NCBI RefSeq assembly: GCF_020564565.1
Contig: NZ_JAJCTD010000001.1
Span: 1-64,000 of the forward strand
Direction of reading: 5' to 3'
Origin: Rhodobacter sp. Har01
GTDB taxonomy: Bacteria > Pseudomonadota > Alphaproteobacteria > Rhodobacterales > Rhodobacteraceae
DNA length: 64,000 bases
In this document: positions 48,723-57,412 of the stretch, piece by piece
How positions within the stretch are numbered: position 1 is the first letter of the stretch
How the letters are laid out: every line of letters starts with the position of its first letter
The notes under the pieces: generated by a model
Told to the model about the DNA's origin: nothing
Database searches by the model: none
Seen by the model: only the letters and a program-made list of their open reading frames with translations
Position numbers and translations under genes: made by a program

Positions 48723-49606
48723 TTGCGCCGCGCCGCGCCGCCGTTCCTCGCCGCGACCCCGCGCCCAGCCGCTGGGCCTACCGGCTGCAGCGCTTCATGC
48801 TGACCCCGCACCTGCGCGCGGCGCTGCGGGTCGGCCTGCCGACCTTTGCCCTGTTCGCGGCGGCCCTGCTGTATCTTGCCGACGACGCCCGCCGTGGCGC
48901 GCTGGTCCAGGTCTTCACCGACCTGCGCCAGAAATTCGAACAGCGCCCCGAATTCATGGTGACCCTCGCCTCGGTCGAGGGCTGCTCGAAGGACCTGGCC
49001 GAGGCCGTCCGCGCCCGCCTCGGCGTGACCCTGCCGCAATCCTCGTTCGATCTGGACCTTGATGCCGTCCGGGCCCGGGTCGAGGAACTGGACGCGGTGA
49101 AGTCGGCCGAACTGCGGGTCCGCTCGGGCGGCGTGCTGCAGGTGCTGGTGACCGAACGCGATCCCGTCGCCGTCTGGCGCACCGACGACGGCCTGACCCT
49201 GGTCGATGACACCGGTCACCGTGTCGCCGGTCTGCACACCCGCTCCGACCGCCCCGACCTGCCGCTGATCGCCGGCCCCGGCGCCGACGCGGCCACTGCC
49301 GAGGCGCTGGACATCCTGGCCGCCGCCGGCCCGCTGGCGCCGCGCATCCGCGGCCTGGTCCGCATCGGCGAACGCCGCTGGGACATCGTGCTGGACCGCG
49401 ACCAGCGCATCCTGCTGCCCGCCTCCAACCCGATCCGGGCGCTGGAACGCCTGCTGGCGCTGGACCATGCCCAAAGCATCCTGCAGCGCGACCTCCTGAC
49501 CGTCGATCTGCGCCTCGACGCCCGTCCGACCCTTCGCCTCACCCCCTTCGCGCTGACCGAACTGCGCCGCGCCAAGGGCATCGACACCGTGGAGACCGAC
49601 CTGTGA
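48710..49606 (+). CDS. ftsQ: Cell division protein FtsQ
   Basis: A 298-residue bitopic membrane protein. There is a basic Pro/Arg cytoplasmic tail (1-37), one membrane helix at about 38-58 ([19 protein letters not shown]), and a periplasmic part with a POTRA-like region and the FtsQ domain ([39 protein letters not shown]). FtsQ recruits FtsB/FtsL to the septum. It overlaps both ddl (13 bases) and ftsA (4 bases). The extra Cys in EGCSKD is not common. Confidence 0.93.
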   Translation: MRPLIAPRRAAVPRRDPAPSRWAYRLQRFMLTPHLRAALRVGLPTFALFAAALLYLADDARRGALVQVFTDLRQKFEQRPEFMVTLASVEGCSKDLAEAVRARLGVTLPQSSFDLDLDAVRARVEELDAVKSAELRVRSGGVLQVLVTERDPVAVWRTDDGLTLVDDTGHRVAGLHTRSDRPDLPLIAGPGADAATAEALDILAAAGPLAPRIRGLVRIGERRWDIVLDRDQRILLPASNPIRALERLLALDHAQSILQRDLLTVDLRLDARPTLRLTPFALTELRRAKGIDTVETDL

Positions 49607-50937
49607 CCGACCTCTACCAGACCCAACGCGCCATGCGGAACATGCGCCGGGCCGCGATGCAGCGGGGCGTCATCGCCATCCTCGACGTGGGCACCTCCAA
49701 GATCGCCTGCCTGATCCTGCGCTTTGACGGCGAGGCCAGGCTGCGCGAGACCGACGGCGTCGGCCCGATGGCGGGGCAAAGCCAGTTCCGCATCATCGGC
49801 GCCGCCACCACCCGGTCGCGCGGGGTTCGCTTCGGCGAAATCACCCAGATGAACGAAACCGAACGCGCCATCCGAACCGCCGTGCAGGCGGCGCAGAAGA
49901 TGGCCAATGTCCGCGTCGATCACGTCATCGCCAGCTTTTCGGGGGCCGAACCCCGCAGCTACGGCCTGGCCGGCGACATTGACCTTGCCGACAGCGTGGT
50001 GACGGAACAGGACGTCGCCCGCGTGCTGGCCGCCTGCGACGTGCCCGACCTGGGCCACGACCGCGAGGTGCTGCACGCCCAGCCGGTCAACTTCGCGCTG
50101 GACCACCGCACCGGCCTGGGCGACCCGCGCGGCCAGATCGGCAATCGGCTGGCCTGCGACATGCACCTGGTCTCGGTTGACGGCTCGGTGATCCAGAACC
50201 TGCTCTACGCCATCCGCCGCTGCGACCTGGAACTCGCCGGCATCGCCTCGTCGGCCTATGTCTCGGCGATCTCCTCGCTGGTCGAGGACGAACAGGAACT
50301 CGGCGCCGCCTGCATCGACATGGGCGGCGGCTCGACCGGCGTGTCGATCTTCATGAAAAAGCACATGATCTTTGCCGATTCGGTGCGCATGGGCGGCGAC
50401 CACGTCACCTCCGACATCTCCAAGGGCCTGCAGATTCCGCTGACCACGGCCGAACGGATCAAGTCCCGCCACGGCGGCCTGATCGCCACCGGCATGGATG
50501 ACCGCGAGATGATCGAGATCGGCGGGGACAGCGGCGACTGGGAAAAGGACCGCCGCCGCATCAGCCGGACCGAGCTGATCGGCATCATGCGCCCGCGGGT
50601 CGAGGAGATTCTTGAGGAAACCCGTGCCCGGCTGGATGCCGCGGGCTTCGACAGCCTGCCCAGCCAGCAGATCGTGCTGACCGGCGGCGCCAGCCAGATT
50701 CCCGGCCTGGACGGGTTGGCCGCCCGCATCCTGGGCCAGCGCGTTCGGCTGGGCCGGCCGCTGCGCGTGCAGGGCCTGCCGCAGGCCGCCACCGGCCCTG
50801 CCTTTGCCAGCGCCGTGGGCCTGTGCCTGTTCGCCGCCCACCCGCAAGACGAATGGTGGGATTTCGAGATTCCGGCCGAACGCTATCCGGCCCGGTCGCT
50901 GCGCAGGGCCATCCGATGGTTCAAGGACAACTGGTAA
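49603..50937 (+). CDS. ftsA: Cell division protein FtsA
   Basis: A 444-residue actin-like ATPase with a GTG start overlapping the ftsQ stop. IAILDVGTSKIACLILRF is phosphate loop 1; the inserted 1C subdomain follows; CIDMGGGSTGVSIF is phosphate loop 2; VLTGGASQIPGLDGL is the adenosine motif. The C-terminus ends in an amphipathic helix (SLRRAIRWFKDNW) for membrane binding. FtsA tethers FtsZ to the membrane at midcell. Confidence 0.96.
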   Translation: MTDLYQTQRAMRNMRRAAMQRGVIAILDVGTSKIACLILRFDGEARLRETDGVGPMAGQSQFRIIGAATTRSRGVRFGEITQMNETERAIRTAVQAAQKMANVRVDHVIASFSGAEPRSYGLAGDIDLADSVVTEQDVARVLAACDVPDLGHDREVLHAQPVNFALDHRTGLGDPRGQIGNRLACDMHLVSVDGSVIQNLLYAIRRCDLELAGIASSAYVSAISSLVEDEQELGAACIDMGGGSTGVSIFMKKHMIFADSVRMGGDHVTSDISKGLQIPLTTAERIKSRHGGLIATGMDDREMIEIGGDSGDWEKDRRRISRTELIGIMRPRVEEILEETRARLDAAGFDSLPSQQIVLTGGASQIPGLDGLAARILGQRVRLGRPLRVQGLPQAATGPAFASAVGLCLFAAHPQDEWWDFEIPAERYPARSLRRAIRWFKDNW

Positions 50938-51039
50938 CCCCCACATCCTGTGGCGCCACGCGAGATCCCGCCGATCCGCGGGCACAATCGCCCATATTTT
51001 GTGGGTTTTTGCGTTTTTCTCGTGACCTGCAGGGGCATT

Positions 51040-51048
51040 TGTGGATAG
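51040..51048. promoter_or_regulatory. DnaA-box-like site upstream of ftsZ
   Basis: TGTGGATAG, 8 of 9 matches to the reverse complement of TTATCCACA, within the 219-base ftsA-ftsZ gap and close to an AT-rich tract (CCATATTTTGTGGGTTTTTG) likely to contain the promoter. In Caulobacter DnaA activates ftsZ; that role here is inference. Confidence 0.35.
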
Positions 51049-51156
51049 AATCGACGATAACTGGGGATTCAGGGCGCGGGACAGGTCTGGCCCCCAAGAC
51101 AATAGCGGGACCAGCGGCGAATTAGCGGCGCATAAGAAACGGACAGGCGGAACACC

Positions 51157-52836
51157 ATGGCACTCAATCTGACGATGGCTTCAAACCAGCGCGAAGAGCT
51201 GAAGCCGCGCATCACCGTCTTCGGTGTGGGCGGTGCGGGCGGCAACGCGGTCAACAACATGATCGACAAACAGCTTGAAGGCGTCGAGTTCGTGGTCGCG
51301 AACACCGATGCCCAGGCGCTGCAGCAGTCCAAGGCGCATTCCCGCATCCAGATGGGCGTGAAGGTGACCGAGGGCCTCGGGGCAGGGGCCCGCCCCTCGG
51401 TCGGCGCCGCCGCGGCCGAGGAAACCATCGAGGAAATCGTCGACCACCTGGCCGGCGCACACATGTGCTTCATCACCGCCGGCATGGGCGGCGGCACCGG
51501 CACTGGGGCTGCCCCGATCATCGCCCAGGCGGCGCGGGAACTGGGCGTGCTGACCGTCGGCGTGGTGACCAAGCCGTTCCAGTTCGAAGGCGGCAAGCGG
51601 ATGAAGCAGGCCGAAGACGGGATCGAGGCGCTGCAGAAGGTGGTCGATACCCTCATCATCATTCCCAACCAGAACCTGTTCCGGCTGGCCAACGAACGCA
51701 CCACCTTCACCGAGGCCTTCGCGCTGGCCGATGACGTGCTGTATCAGGGCGTCAAGGGTGTGACCGACCTGATGGTGCGGCCGGGCCTGATCAACCTCGA
51801 TTTCGCCGACGTCCGCGCGGTGATGGACGAGATGGGCAAGGCGATGATGGGCACTGGCGAATCCGATGGCGAAGATCGCGCCGTCCAGGCCGCCGAGAAG
51901 GCCATCGCCAACCCGCTGCTGGACGAGATCAGCCTGCATGGCGCCAAGGGCGTGCTGATCAACATCACCGGCGGCTACGACCTGACCCTGTTCGAGTTGG
52001 ACGAGGCGGCGAACATCATCCGCGAAAAGGTCGATGCCGACGCCAACATCATCGTCGGCTCGACCCTCGATCCGACGATGGAAGGCCGCATGCGCGTGTC
52101 GGTCGTGGCGACCGGCATCGACGCCTCGGCCCAGTCCAAGCCGGAAACGCCGGTGGCGCGCCGGCCGATGTCGGCGCCGCTGACCCTGCATCCGGCGCCG
52201 TCCGCCGCCCGTCCGGCGCCCGCTGCGGCGCCGGCCTATGCGCCGGCCCAGGCTGCGCCTGTTGCGGTTGCGGCCGCCGCTGCGGCCTCGGTCGAGGCCG
52301 ACCTGTTCGAGACCGCCGAAGAGATCGTGGCCGAGTTCGCGCATGAATTCGAGGCGATCCCCGAGCCGGAAGACATCCTTGACAGCGACCTGCCGCCGCC
52401 GGCCTATCGTCCGCAGGCTGCCGCCGCCATGGCGGCGCCGGTCGCCGGCCGTCCGATGCCTTCGGCGATCGACGCCGATGCCGGCAGCTTCGTCGCGCCG
52501 CGCCCGCGCGCGCCCGGTCAGCCCTCGCCCGAGGCGCTGGAACGGTTGCGCAGCGCCGTTGCGCGCAACCCGGGCCTGACCGCGCAGCGTCCGGCCGCCG
52601 CGCCGCAGCCCGCGCCTTCCCCGACCCCGACCCCGGCCGCCGCCAAGCCGCGGTTCGGCATCGGCACGCTGATCAACCGCATGGCCGGCCACCTGGAAAC
52701 CGCCACCGACCGCCCGGCCAGCGCCACACCGGCCCGCCAGACGCCGCCGGTGACCGCCTACGACGACGAGCCCGAGCATGGCTCGGATCACGACCGGATC
52801 GAAATTCCGGCCTTCCTGCGCCGCCAGGCGAACTGA
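51157..52836 (+). CDS. ftsZ: Cell division protein FtsZ
   Basis: A 559-residue tubulin homologue. [15 protein letters not shown] starts the GTPase; [13 protein letters not shown] at 109-121 is the tubulin signature; [14 protein letters not shown] and [18 protein letters not shown] follow. After about residue 320 there is a long Ala/Pro-rich linker, common in alphaproteobacteria, ending in the FtsA-binding tail [13 protein letters not shown]. FtsZ polymerises into the division ring. A terminator follows, so lpxC probably has its own promoter. Confidence 0.98.
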   Translation: MALNLTMASNQREELKPRITVFGVGGAGGNAVNNMIDKQLEGVEFVVANTDAQALQQSKAHSRIQMGVKVTEGLGAGARPSVGAAAAEETIEEIVDHLAGAHMCFITAGMGGGTGTGAAPIIAQAARELGVLTVGVVTKPFQFEGGKRMKQAEDGIEALQKVVDTLIIIPNQNLFRLANERTTFTEAFALADDVLYQGVKGVTDLMVRPGLINLDFADVRAVMDEMGKAMMGTGESDGEDRAVQAAEKAIANPLLDEISLHGAKGVLINITGGYDLTLFELDEAANIIREKVDADANIIVGSTLDPTMEGRMRVSVVATGIDASAQSKPETPVARRPMSAPLTLHPAPSAARPAPAAAPAYAPAQAAPVAVAAAAAASVEADLFETAEEIVAEFAHEFEAIPEPEDILDSDLPPPAYRPQAAAAMAAPVAGRPMPSAIDADAGSFVAPRPRAPGQPSPEALERLRSAVARNPGLTAQRPAAAPQPAPSPTPTPAAAKPRFGIGTLINRMAGHLETATDRPASATPARQTPPVTAYDDEPEHGSDHDRIEIPAFLRRQAN

Positions 52837-52864
52837 AACAGGCCTTCGGCGCATGCCTTCGAGG

Positions 52865-52887
52865 GGCCCGGGAAACCGGGCCTTTTT
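52865..52887 (+). terminator. Rho-independent terminator after ftsZ
   Basis: GGCCCGG-GAAA-CCGGGCC followed by TTTTTCTTT, 28 bases past the ftsZ stop: a textbook stem and T-run. Confidence 0.9.
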
Positions 52888-52999
52888 CTTTACGAAACAA
52901 TGGCTTGCTCTCGATGTGCCGGATGTCACAAACGGTTGCAAAAGGTGAATTGAGATCGCGGGTCGGCTTGATTACCTACAATACGAAAGATCGGGCGGC

Positions 53000-53977
53000 A
53001 TGGTCCGCGCGACAGATGAGGTCGATAGGCTCGTGCAGAACACGCTCAAATCCGCGGTCACCTTCACCGGTGTGGGCCTGCATACCGGCGCGCCGGTCCG
53101 CATGACCGTCCGCCCGGCCGCCGCCAACCAGGGCATCTGGTTCCGCCGCACCGACGTGCCCGCCCGCGACGCGATGGTGCCTGCGGTCTGGTCCGCCGTC
53201 ACCCCCTCGCGGCTGTGCACCGTGGTCGAGAACCCCGCCGGCGTTTCGGTCGCCACCATCGAACACCTGATGGCCGCGCTGGCCGGCTGCGCCCTGCACA
53301 ACGTGCTGATCGAGATCGACGGCCCCGAAGTTCCCATCCTGGACGGCTCGGCCGAACCCTTCGTCGCGGCCTTCCTGGCCCGTGGCCTGCAGACCCAGGA
53401 CGCCGAGGTCCGCGCCATCCGCGTGCTGAAACCGATCGAGGTGCGCGACGGCGAGGCGGTGGCCCGGCTCGACCCTGCCGACATGCTTGAGATCGATTTC
53501 CACATCGACTTCGAGGACGCAGCCATCGGCGTGCAGACCCGCAAGCTGAGCATGGCCAACGGCGCCTTCGTGCGCGAACTTTCCGACAGCCGCACCTTCT
53601 GCCGCCAGGCCGACGTGGACGCGATGCGCGAAAAGGGCCTTGCCCTGGGCGGCACGCTCGACAACGCCGTGGTCTTCGACGGCGACCGGGTGCTGTCGCC
53701 CGGCGGCCTGCGCCATTCCGACGAGCCGGTACGCCACAAGATGCTGGACGCGCTGGGCGATCTGGCGCTGGCGGGTGCGCCGCTTCTGGCGCGCTACACC
53801 GGCCACCGGGCCGGCCACGCGCTGACCAACCGCCTGCTGCGCGCGCTGTTCGCCGATCCGGACGCCTTCCGCATGGAAGGCTGCGCCGCCTGGGTCGGCG
53901 CCAAGCTGCCCGGCGTGGGCGTCCACCGCGGCGATCTGCCCTCGGCCCGCCGCCGCGCCGCCGCCGCGGCGGCCTGA
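53000..53977 (+). CDS. lpxC: UDP-3-O-acyl-N-acetylglucosamine deacetylase
   Basis: A 325-residue zinc hydrolase. TLKSAVTFTGVGLHTGAPV begins the fold; zinc ligands are His89 (ATIEHLMAALAG), His246 and Asp250 (RHKMLDALGDL); His273 in GHRAGHAL is the catalytic acid. It removes acetate from UDP-acyl-GlcNAc, the first committed step of lipid A synthesis, in the cytoplasm. ATG 53000 is the first in-frame ATG; the roughly 15-residue N-terminal lead is normal. The C-terminus is an Ala run. Confidence 0.96.
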   Translation: MVRATDEVDRLVQNTLKSAVTFTGVGLHTGAPVRMTVRPAAANQGIWFRRTDVPARDAMVPAVWSAVTPSRLCTVVENPAGVSVATIEHLMAALAGCALHNVLIEIDGPEVPILDGSAEPFVAAFLARGLQTQDAEVRAIRVLKPIEVRDGEAVARLDPADMLEIDFHIDFEDAAIGVQTRKLSMANGAFVRELSDSRTFCRQADVDAMREKGLALGGTLDNAVVFDGDRVLSPGGLRHSDEPVRHKMLDALGDLALAGAPLLARYTGHRAGHALTNRLLRALFADPDAFRMEGCAAWVGAKLPGVGVHRGDLPSARRRAAAAAA

Positions 53978-54125
53978 ACCCGGCGTCCCCCTCTCGAAGC
54001 CGTGAAAGGCGTTTTGCGCCCCGGATTTTTCTATGCTAGGACAGCGCAAAAGCCGGGGCAAATCACTCGGGGCGGGGTCCTTCCCGGGGCGCCGGACAAG
54101 GACGACAGGTTTGGATAGGCAACAG

Positions 54126-54965
54126 ATGGCGGGCAAGACTTCGGGGTGGCAGCTTGCGGCGGCGCTGGCGCTTGCGGCGGCGCTGTCGGCCTGCGGATCG
54201 CGCTCCGAGGACGTTTCGCTTGACAGCTACTCGGCCGAAGAACTGTACGGCCAGGGCGAACTGGCGCTGGAAACCGGCAGACGCCCCGAGGAATCGCTGC
54301 GCTACTTCCAGGAAATCGAGCGGCTCTATCCCTATACCGAATATTCCAAGCGCGCGCTCATCATGCAGGCCTTCGTCCTGCACAAGTCGAAGAAATACGA
54401 AGAGGCCCGCGGTGCCGCGCAACGCTTTCTCGACTTCTACCCCGATGACGAAGACGCGGCCTATGCGCAATACCTGATGGCGCTGTCCTATTACGACCAG
54501 ATCGACGATGTCGGCCGCGACCAGGGCCTGACCTTCCAGGCCTTGCAGTCGATGCGCGAACTGATCGAGAAATACCCCGACAGCGAATATGCCGCCTCGG
54601 CGATCCTGAAGTTCGACCTTGCCTTCGACCATCTCGCCGCGAAGGAAATGGAGATCGGGCGCTACTACCTCAAGCGCCGGCACTATTCCGCGGCGCTGAA
54701 CCGGTTCCGCACCGTGGTGCAGGATTTCCAGACCACCGCCCACACGGCCGAGGCGCTGCACCGGCTGGTGGAATGCTACCTCGCGCTTGGGTTCGAGGAC
54801 GAGGCGCAGACCGCCGCGGCGATCCTGGGCTACAACTACCAGTCCTCGCCGTTCTACCAGGACAGCTTCAACCTCCTCAAGGGCAGGGGCCTGGCGCCCG
54901 AAGCCAAGGGCGACAACTGGCTGACCAAGATCTATCGCCAGATGATCCGTGGCGAATGGTTGTGA
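54126..54965 (+). CDS. bamD: Outer membrane assembly lipoprotein BamD
   Basis: A 279-residue lipoprotein. The signal peptide is Ala/Leu-rich, with lipobox LSAC and Cys23. Five TPR-like helical pairs follow (YGQGELALETGRRPEESLRY, SKRALIMQAFVLHKSKKYEE, AYAQYLMALSYYDQIDDVGR, YLKRRHYSAALNRFRTVVQD, HTAEALHRLVECYLALGF). BamD works with BamA to insert beta-barrel proteins in the outer membrane. Start ATG 54126 after GGATAGG. The gene is followed at once by a set of three palindromes before recN. Confidence 0.95.
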   Translation: MAGKTSGWQLAAALALAAALSACGSRSEDVSLDSYSAEELYGQGELALETGRRPEESLRYFQEIERLYPYTEYSKRALIMQAFVLHKSKKYEEARGAAQRFLDFYPDDEDAAYAQYLMALSYYDQIDDVGRDQGLTFQALQSMRELIEKYPDSEYAASAILKFDLAFDHLAAKEMEIGRYYLKRRHYSAALNRFRTVVQDFQTTAHTAEALHRLVECYLALGFEDEAQTAAAILGYNYQSSPFYQDSFNLLKGRGLAPEAKGDNWLTKIYRQMIRGEWL

Positions 54966-54970
54966 CCCCC

Positions 54971-55048
54971 GTGCGTGCTTGCACGCACCTCACTGCCTGG
55001 GTGCGTGCTTGCACGCACCTCGCTGCTTGGGTGCGTGCAGGCACGCAC
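54971..55048. repeat. Three 18-bp palindromes at exact 30-bp period between bamD and recN
   Basis: Perfect palindromes GTGCGTGCTTGCACGCAC at 54971-54988 and 55001-55018, and a variant GTGCGTGCAGGCACGCAC at 55031-55048 with changed centre only. The 12-base spacers (CTCACTGCCTGG, CTCGCTGCTTGG) are also similar. Each unit can form a strong 8-bp hairpin. The array occupies nearly the whole 99-base gap before recN and is open in the recN reading frame. Confidence 0.95.
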
Positions 55049-55064
55049 CCGATCGCTTGAACCG

Positions 55065-56708
55065 ATGCTCCGCGCCCTGGACATCCGCGATGTGCTGATC
55101 ATCGACCGGCTGGGCATCGAGCTTGGCCCGGGCCTCAACGTGCTGACCGGCGAAACCGGCGCCGGCAAGTCGATCCTGCTGGATGCGCTGGGCATGGTGC
55201 TGGGCTGGAAGGGCCGGGCCGATGTGGTCCGCGCCGGGGCCGAGCGGGCCGAGGTCACCGCCGCCTTCGACCTGCCGCCGGGCCATCCGGCCGAACCGAT
55301 CCTGGCCGAAGCCGGCATCGAGGCCACGGGCGAGTTGATCCTGCGCCGCGTCGCCCATGCCGATGGCCGCCGCCAGGCCTTCGCCAACGATCGCCGGGTC
55401 AGTGGCGAGGTCCTGCGCGACCTGTCGGAAACCCTGGTCGAACTGCATGGCCAGCATGATGACCGCGGCCTTCTCAACCCGCGCGGCCACCGTGCCTTGC
55501 TGGACAGCTTCGCCGGGCTGGACCTTGCCCCCCTGCGCGCCCTCTGGGCCGCCCAGCGGCAGGCCCGCGACGCGCTGTTCCAGGCCGAGGCGCAGATCGC
55601 CCGCGCCCGCACCGAAGAGGACTACCTGCGCCACGCCGTGGCCGAACTGGCCAAGCTCAACCCGCAGCCCGGCGAGGAGGCCGACCTTGACGCCCGCCGC
55701 CGCCTGATGCAGGGCGCCGCCCGCATCCGCGACGACGTCGCCCGCGCGCTGGCCGCCCTGTCCGACGACGGAGCCGAAGGCCGCATGCGCGACGCCCAGC
55801 GCTGGCTGGACGGCGTGGCCGACCGCGCCGAGGGCCGGCTGGACGAACCGCTTGCCGCGCTGTCGCGCGCCAGCATCGAACTGGCCGAGGCGCAGGCCGG
55901 GGTCGAATCCTGCCTTGAGGCGCTGGACTTCAACCCGTCAGACCTGGAAACCACCGAAGAGCGCCTGTTCGCCATCCGGGCGCTGGCCCGCAAGCACTCG
56001 GTCGCCCCCGATGCGCTGGCCGACCATGCCGCAACGCTGGCAGCGCGGCTTGCGGCGCTGGACGCGGGCGAGGCGGGGTTGTCCCGGTTGTCCCGTGCGG
56101 TGACTGCCGCCGAGGCGGCCTATGCCGATGAAGCGCGCCGCCTGCGCGCCTTGCGGCGGGCGGCGGCGGCCCGGCTGGATGCCGCCATGGCCGGAGAACT
56201 GGCGCCCCTCAAGATGGAGCGGGCGCTTTTCGCCACCCGGATGGAGGAGGCCGAGCCCGGCCCTGACGGCATGGATGCCGTGACCTTCACGGTGACCACC
56301 AACCCCGGCGCGCCGCCGGGGGCGTTGAACCGCATCGCCAGCGGCGGCGAACTCAGCCGCTTTCTGCTGGCGTTGAAGGTCTGCCTCACCGGCCAGTCGC
56401 GTGGGCTGACGCTGATCTTCGACGAAATCGACCGCGGCGTCGGCGGGGCCACCGCCGATGCCGTGGGCCGTCGGCTGCAGGCCCTTGCGGCGGGCGCGCA
56501 GATTCTGGTGGTGACGCATTCGCCGCAGGTGGCGGCCCTGGGCGCGCATCACTGGCGGGTCGAAAAGACCGTGACCGGTGAGGTGACCCGCTCCAGCGTC
56601 ACCGCGCTGGACGCCACCGCCCGGGTCGAGGAAATCGCCCGCATGCTGGCCGGCGATACCGTCACCGATGCCGCCCGCGCCGCTGCCCGCGCCCTGCTGG
56701 TGGCCTGA
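55065..56708 (+). CDS. recN: DNA repair protein RecN
   Basis: A 547-residue SMC-like ATPase. The Walker A loop is TGETGAGKSILLDAL (28-42), a coiled-coil middle (about 150-360) follows, then ASGGELSRFLLAL (signature) and LTLIFDEIDRGVGG (Walker B). RecN acts in double-strand-break repair. ATG 55065 fits the conserved start MLRALDIRDVLIIDRL; there is no good ribosome-binding site, only the preceding palindrome array. No GTTC-N7-GTTC SOS box is visible upstream. Confidence 0.96.
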   Translation: MLRALDIRDVLIIDRLGIELGPGLNVLTGETGAGKSILLDALGMVLGWKGRADVVRAGAERAEVTAAFDLPPGHPAEPILAEAGIEATGELILRRVAHADGRRQAFANDRRVSGEVLRDLSETLVELHGQHDDRGLLNPRGHRALLDSFAGLDLAPLRALWAAQRQARDALFQAEAQIARARTEEDYLRHAVAELAKLNPQPGEEADLDARRRLMQGAARIRDDVARALAALSDDGAEGRMRDAQRWLDGVADRAEGRLDEPLAALSRASIELAEAQAGVESCLEALDFNPSDLETTEERLFAIRALARKHSVAPDALADHAATLAARLAALDAGEAGLSRLSRAVTAAEAAYADEARRLRALRRAAAARLDAAMAGELAPLKMERALFATRMEEAEPGPDGMDAVTFTVTTNPGAPPGALNRIASGGELSRFLLALKVCLTGQSRGLTLIFDEIDRGVGGATADAVGRRLQALAAGAQILVVTHSPQVAALGAHHWRVEKTVTGEVTRSSVTALDATARVEEIARMLAGDTVTDAARAAARALLVA

Positions 56709-56715
56709 AAGAAAC

Positions 56716-56771
56716 CGGAATTCGCGCGAATTCCGTGCACGATTTCCGTGCGGAAATCGGTTTTTCTCTTT
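56716..56771 (+). terminator. Twin-hairpin repeat, copy 4, acting as recN terminator
   Basis: CGGAATTCG-CG-CGAATTCCG, TGCA, CGATTTCCG-TG-CGGAAATCG, then G and TTTTTCTCTTTC. The orientation is reversed relative to copies 1 and 3, and the loops are two bases rather than four. It starts 7 bases past the recN stop; the following T-run makes it a convincing intrinsic terminator. Confidence 0.9.
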
Positions 56772-56792
56772 CTTTTCATGGGTAAATGGGAA

Positions 56793-56811
56793 CCATGCAA
56801 TCCTTGCATGG
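56793..56811. promoter_or_regulatory. Inverted repeat CCATGCAA-TCC-TTGCATGG upstream of DUF3563 gene
   Basis: A perfect 8-bp-arm inverted repeat about 95 bases upstream of the DUF3563 start, in the only promoter-sized gap there. A second inverted repeat, GCTGCA-G-TGCAGC, is at 56839-56851, just before TTTTATAT. Both are operator-like; the binding proteins are unknown. Confidence 0.5.
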
Positions 56812-56905
56812 CGGCCTTGGTGAACGCATGCCTACTCTGCTGCAGTGCAGCGTTTTATATGCCTGTCGTGAACCGAAAGACCGATGAAAAGAGAGAGGGT
56901 CCGCG

Positions 56906-57067
56906 ATGTTCGACCGTCTGAGAAACGCCCTGAAGACCTTGCACGTGCCGTCTGTCGAAGAGATGGAATTGCGCTACCTCGAAGGCTCTGTTTCGCGCGT
57001 CGATCTGGAACGCCGCCAGCGCGAGATTGATGGCGGGATGTTCCGCCGCTCCAGCCGCTACTACTGA
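56906..57067 (+). CDS. DUF3563 family micro-protein, 53 aa
   Basis: A 53-residue protein, with ATG 56906 preceded by GAGAGAGGG. The sequence MFDRLRNALKTLHVPSVEEM, then ELRYLEGSVSRVDLERRQRE and the end RRSSRYY, is the DUF3563 pattern: an amphipathic N-terminal helix, then a charged helix. In relatives such proteins are often stress- or light-induced; the function is unknown. It stands alone behind a region with two operator-like inverted repeats, suggesting tight control. A damaged second copy of its 3' part lies about 160 bases downstream. Confidence 0.85.
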   Translation: MFDRLRNALKTLHVPSVEEMELRYLEGSVSRVDLERRQREIDGGMFRRSSRYY

Positions 57068-57226
57068 TACCCTTGGCCTGACCCGTGCCGGGCCAGGGGT
57101 TGCCCGGCGGCGCGGACCTCCGCCGGTGAAGCGGCAAGCCCAGGCGCCGGCAAGACCGGCAATTCTCCCTCGACCGGCAAGCTGGATCGGCACGGCCCAA
57201 AGGGCCATGGGTGCCGCACCGACCCC

Positions 57227-57274
57227 GACCGCCGCCAGCGCAAGATCGACGGCGGCATCCTCCGCCGTTCCAGT
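57227..57274 (+). pseudogene. Fossil partial duplicate of the DUF3563 gene
   Basis: Reading from 57227 gives DRRQRKIDGGILRRSS, against ERRQREIDGGMFRRSS in the intact gene at 57018-57065; most differences are third-base or conservative. No start or upstream match remains in this frame, so it is a 3' fragment left by duplication and decay. The rest of the 57068-57412 gap holds no gene. Confidence 0.75.
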
Positions 57275-57377
57275 GGCTGCCGCCGAGCCGAAGGTTTGCC
57301 TGCCACCATGTCGGGCCAGAAGTTAACAAGACCTGAAAACGCGCGTGCAAGGGCTTGAATTCCTTGGGCCCGGATGA

Positions 57378-57394
57378 TGTCCCATCATGGGACA
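57378..57394. promoter_or_regulatory. Inverted repeat TGTCCCAT-C-ATGGGACA
   Basis: A perfect 8-bp-arm inverted repeat with a 1-base centre, 18 bases from the stop of the minus-strand flavoprotein gene. The short centre suits a protein-binding site or cruciform rather than an RNA hairpin; an outer CCCGG/CCGGG pair encloses it. Confidence 0.45.
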
Positions 57395-57412
57395 CTTCTC
57401 CCGGGCTGGGCC

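Noticed and set aside
54971-55048. Possible CRISPR array (regular 30-bp repeats)
   Set aside because: Only three units, palindromic, with 12-base similar spacers and no cas genes; spacers in CRISPR would be unique and longer.
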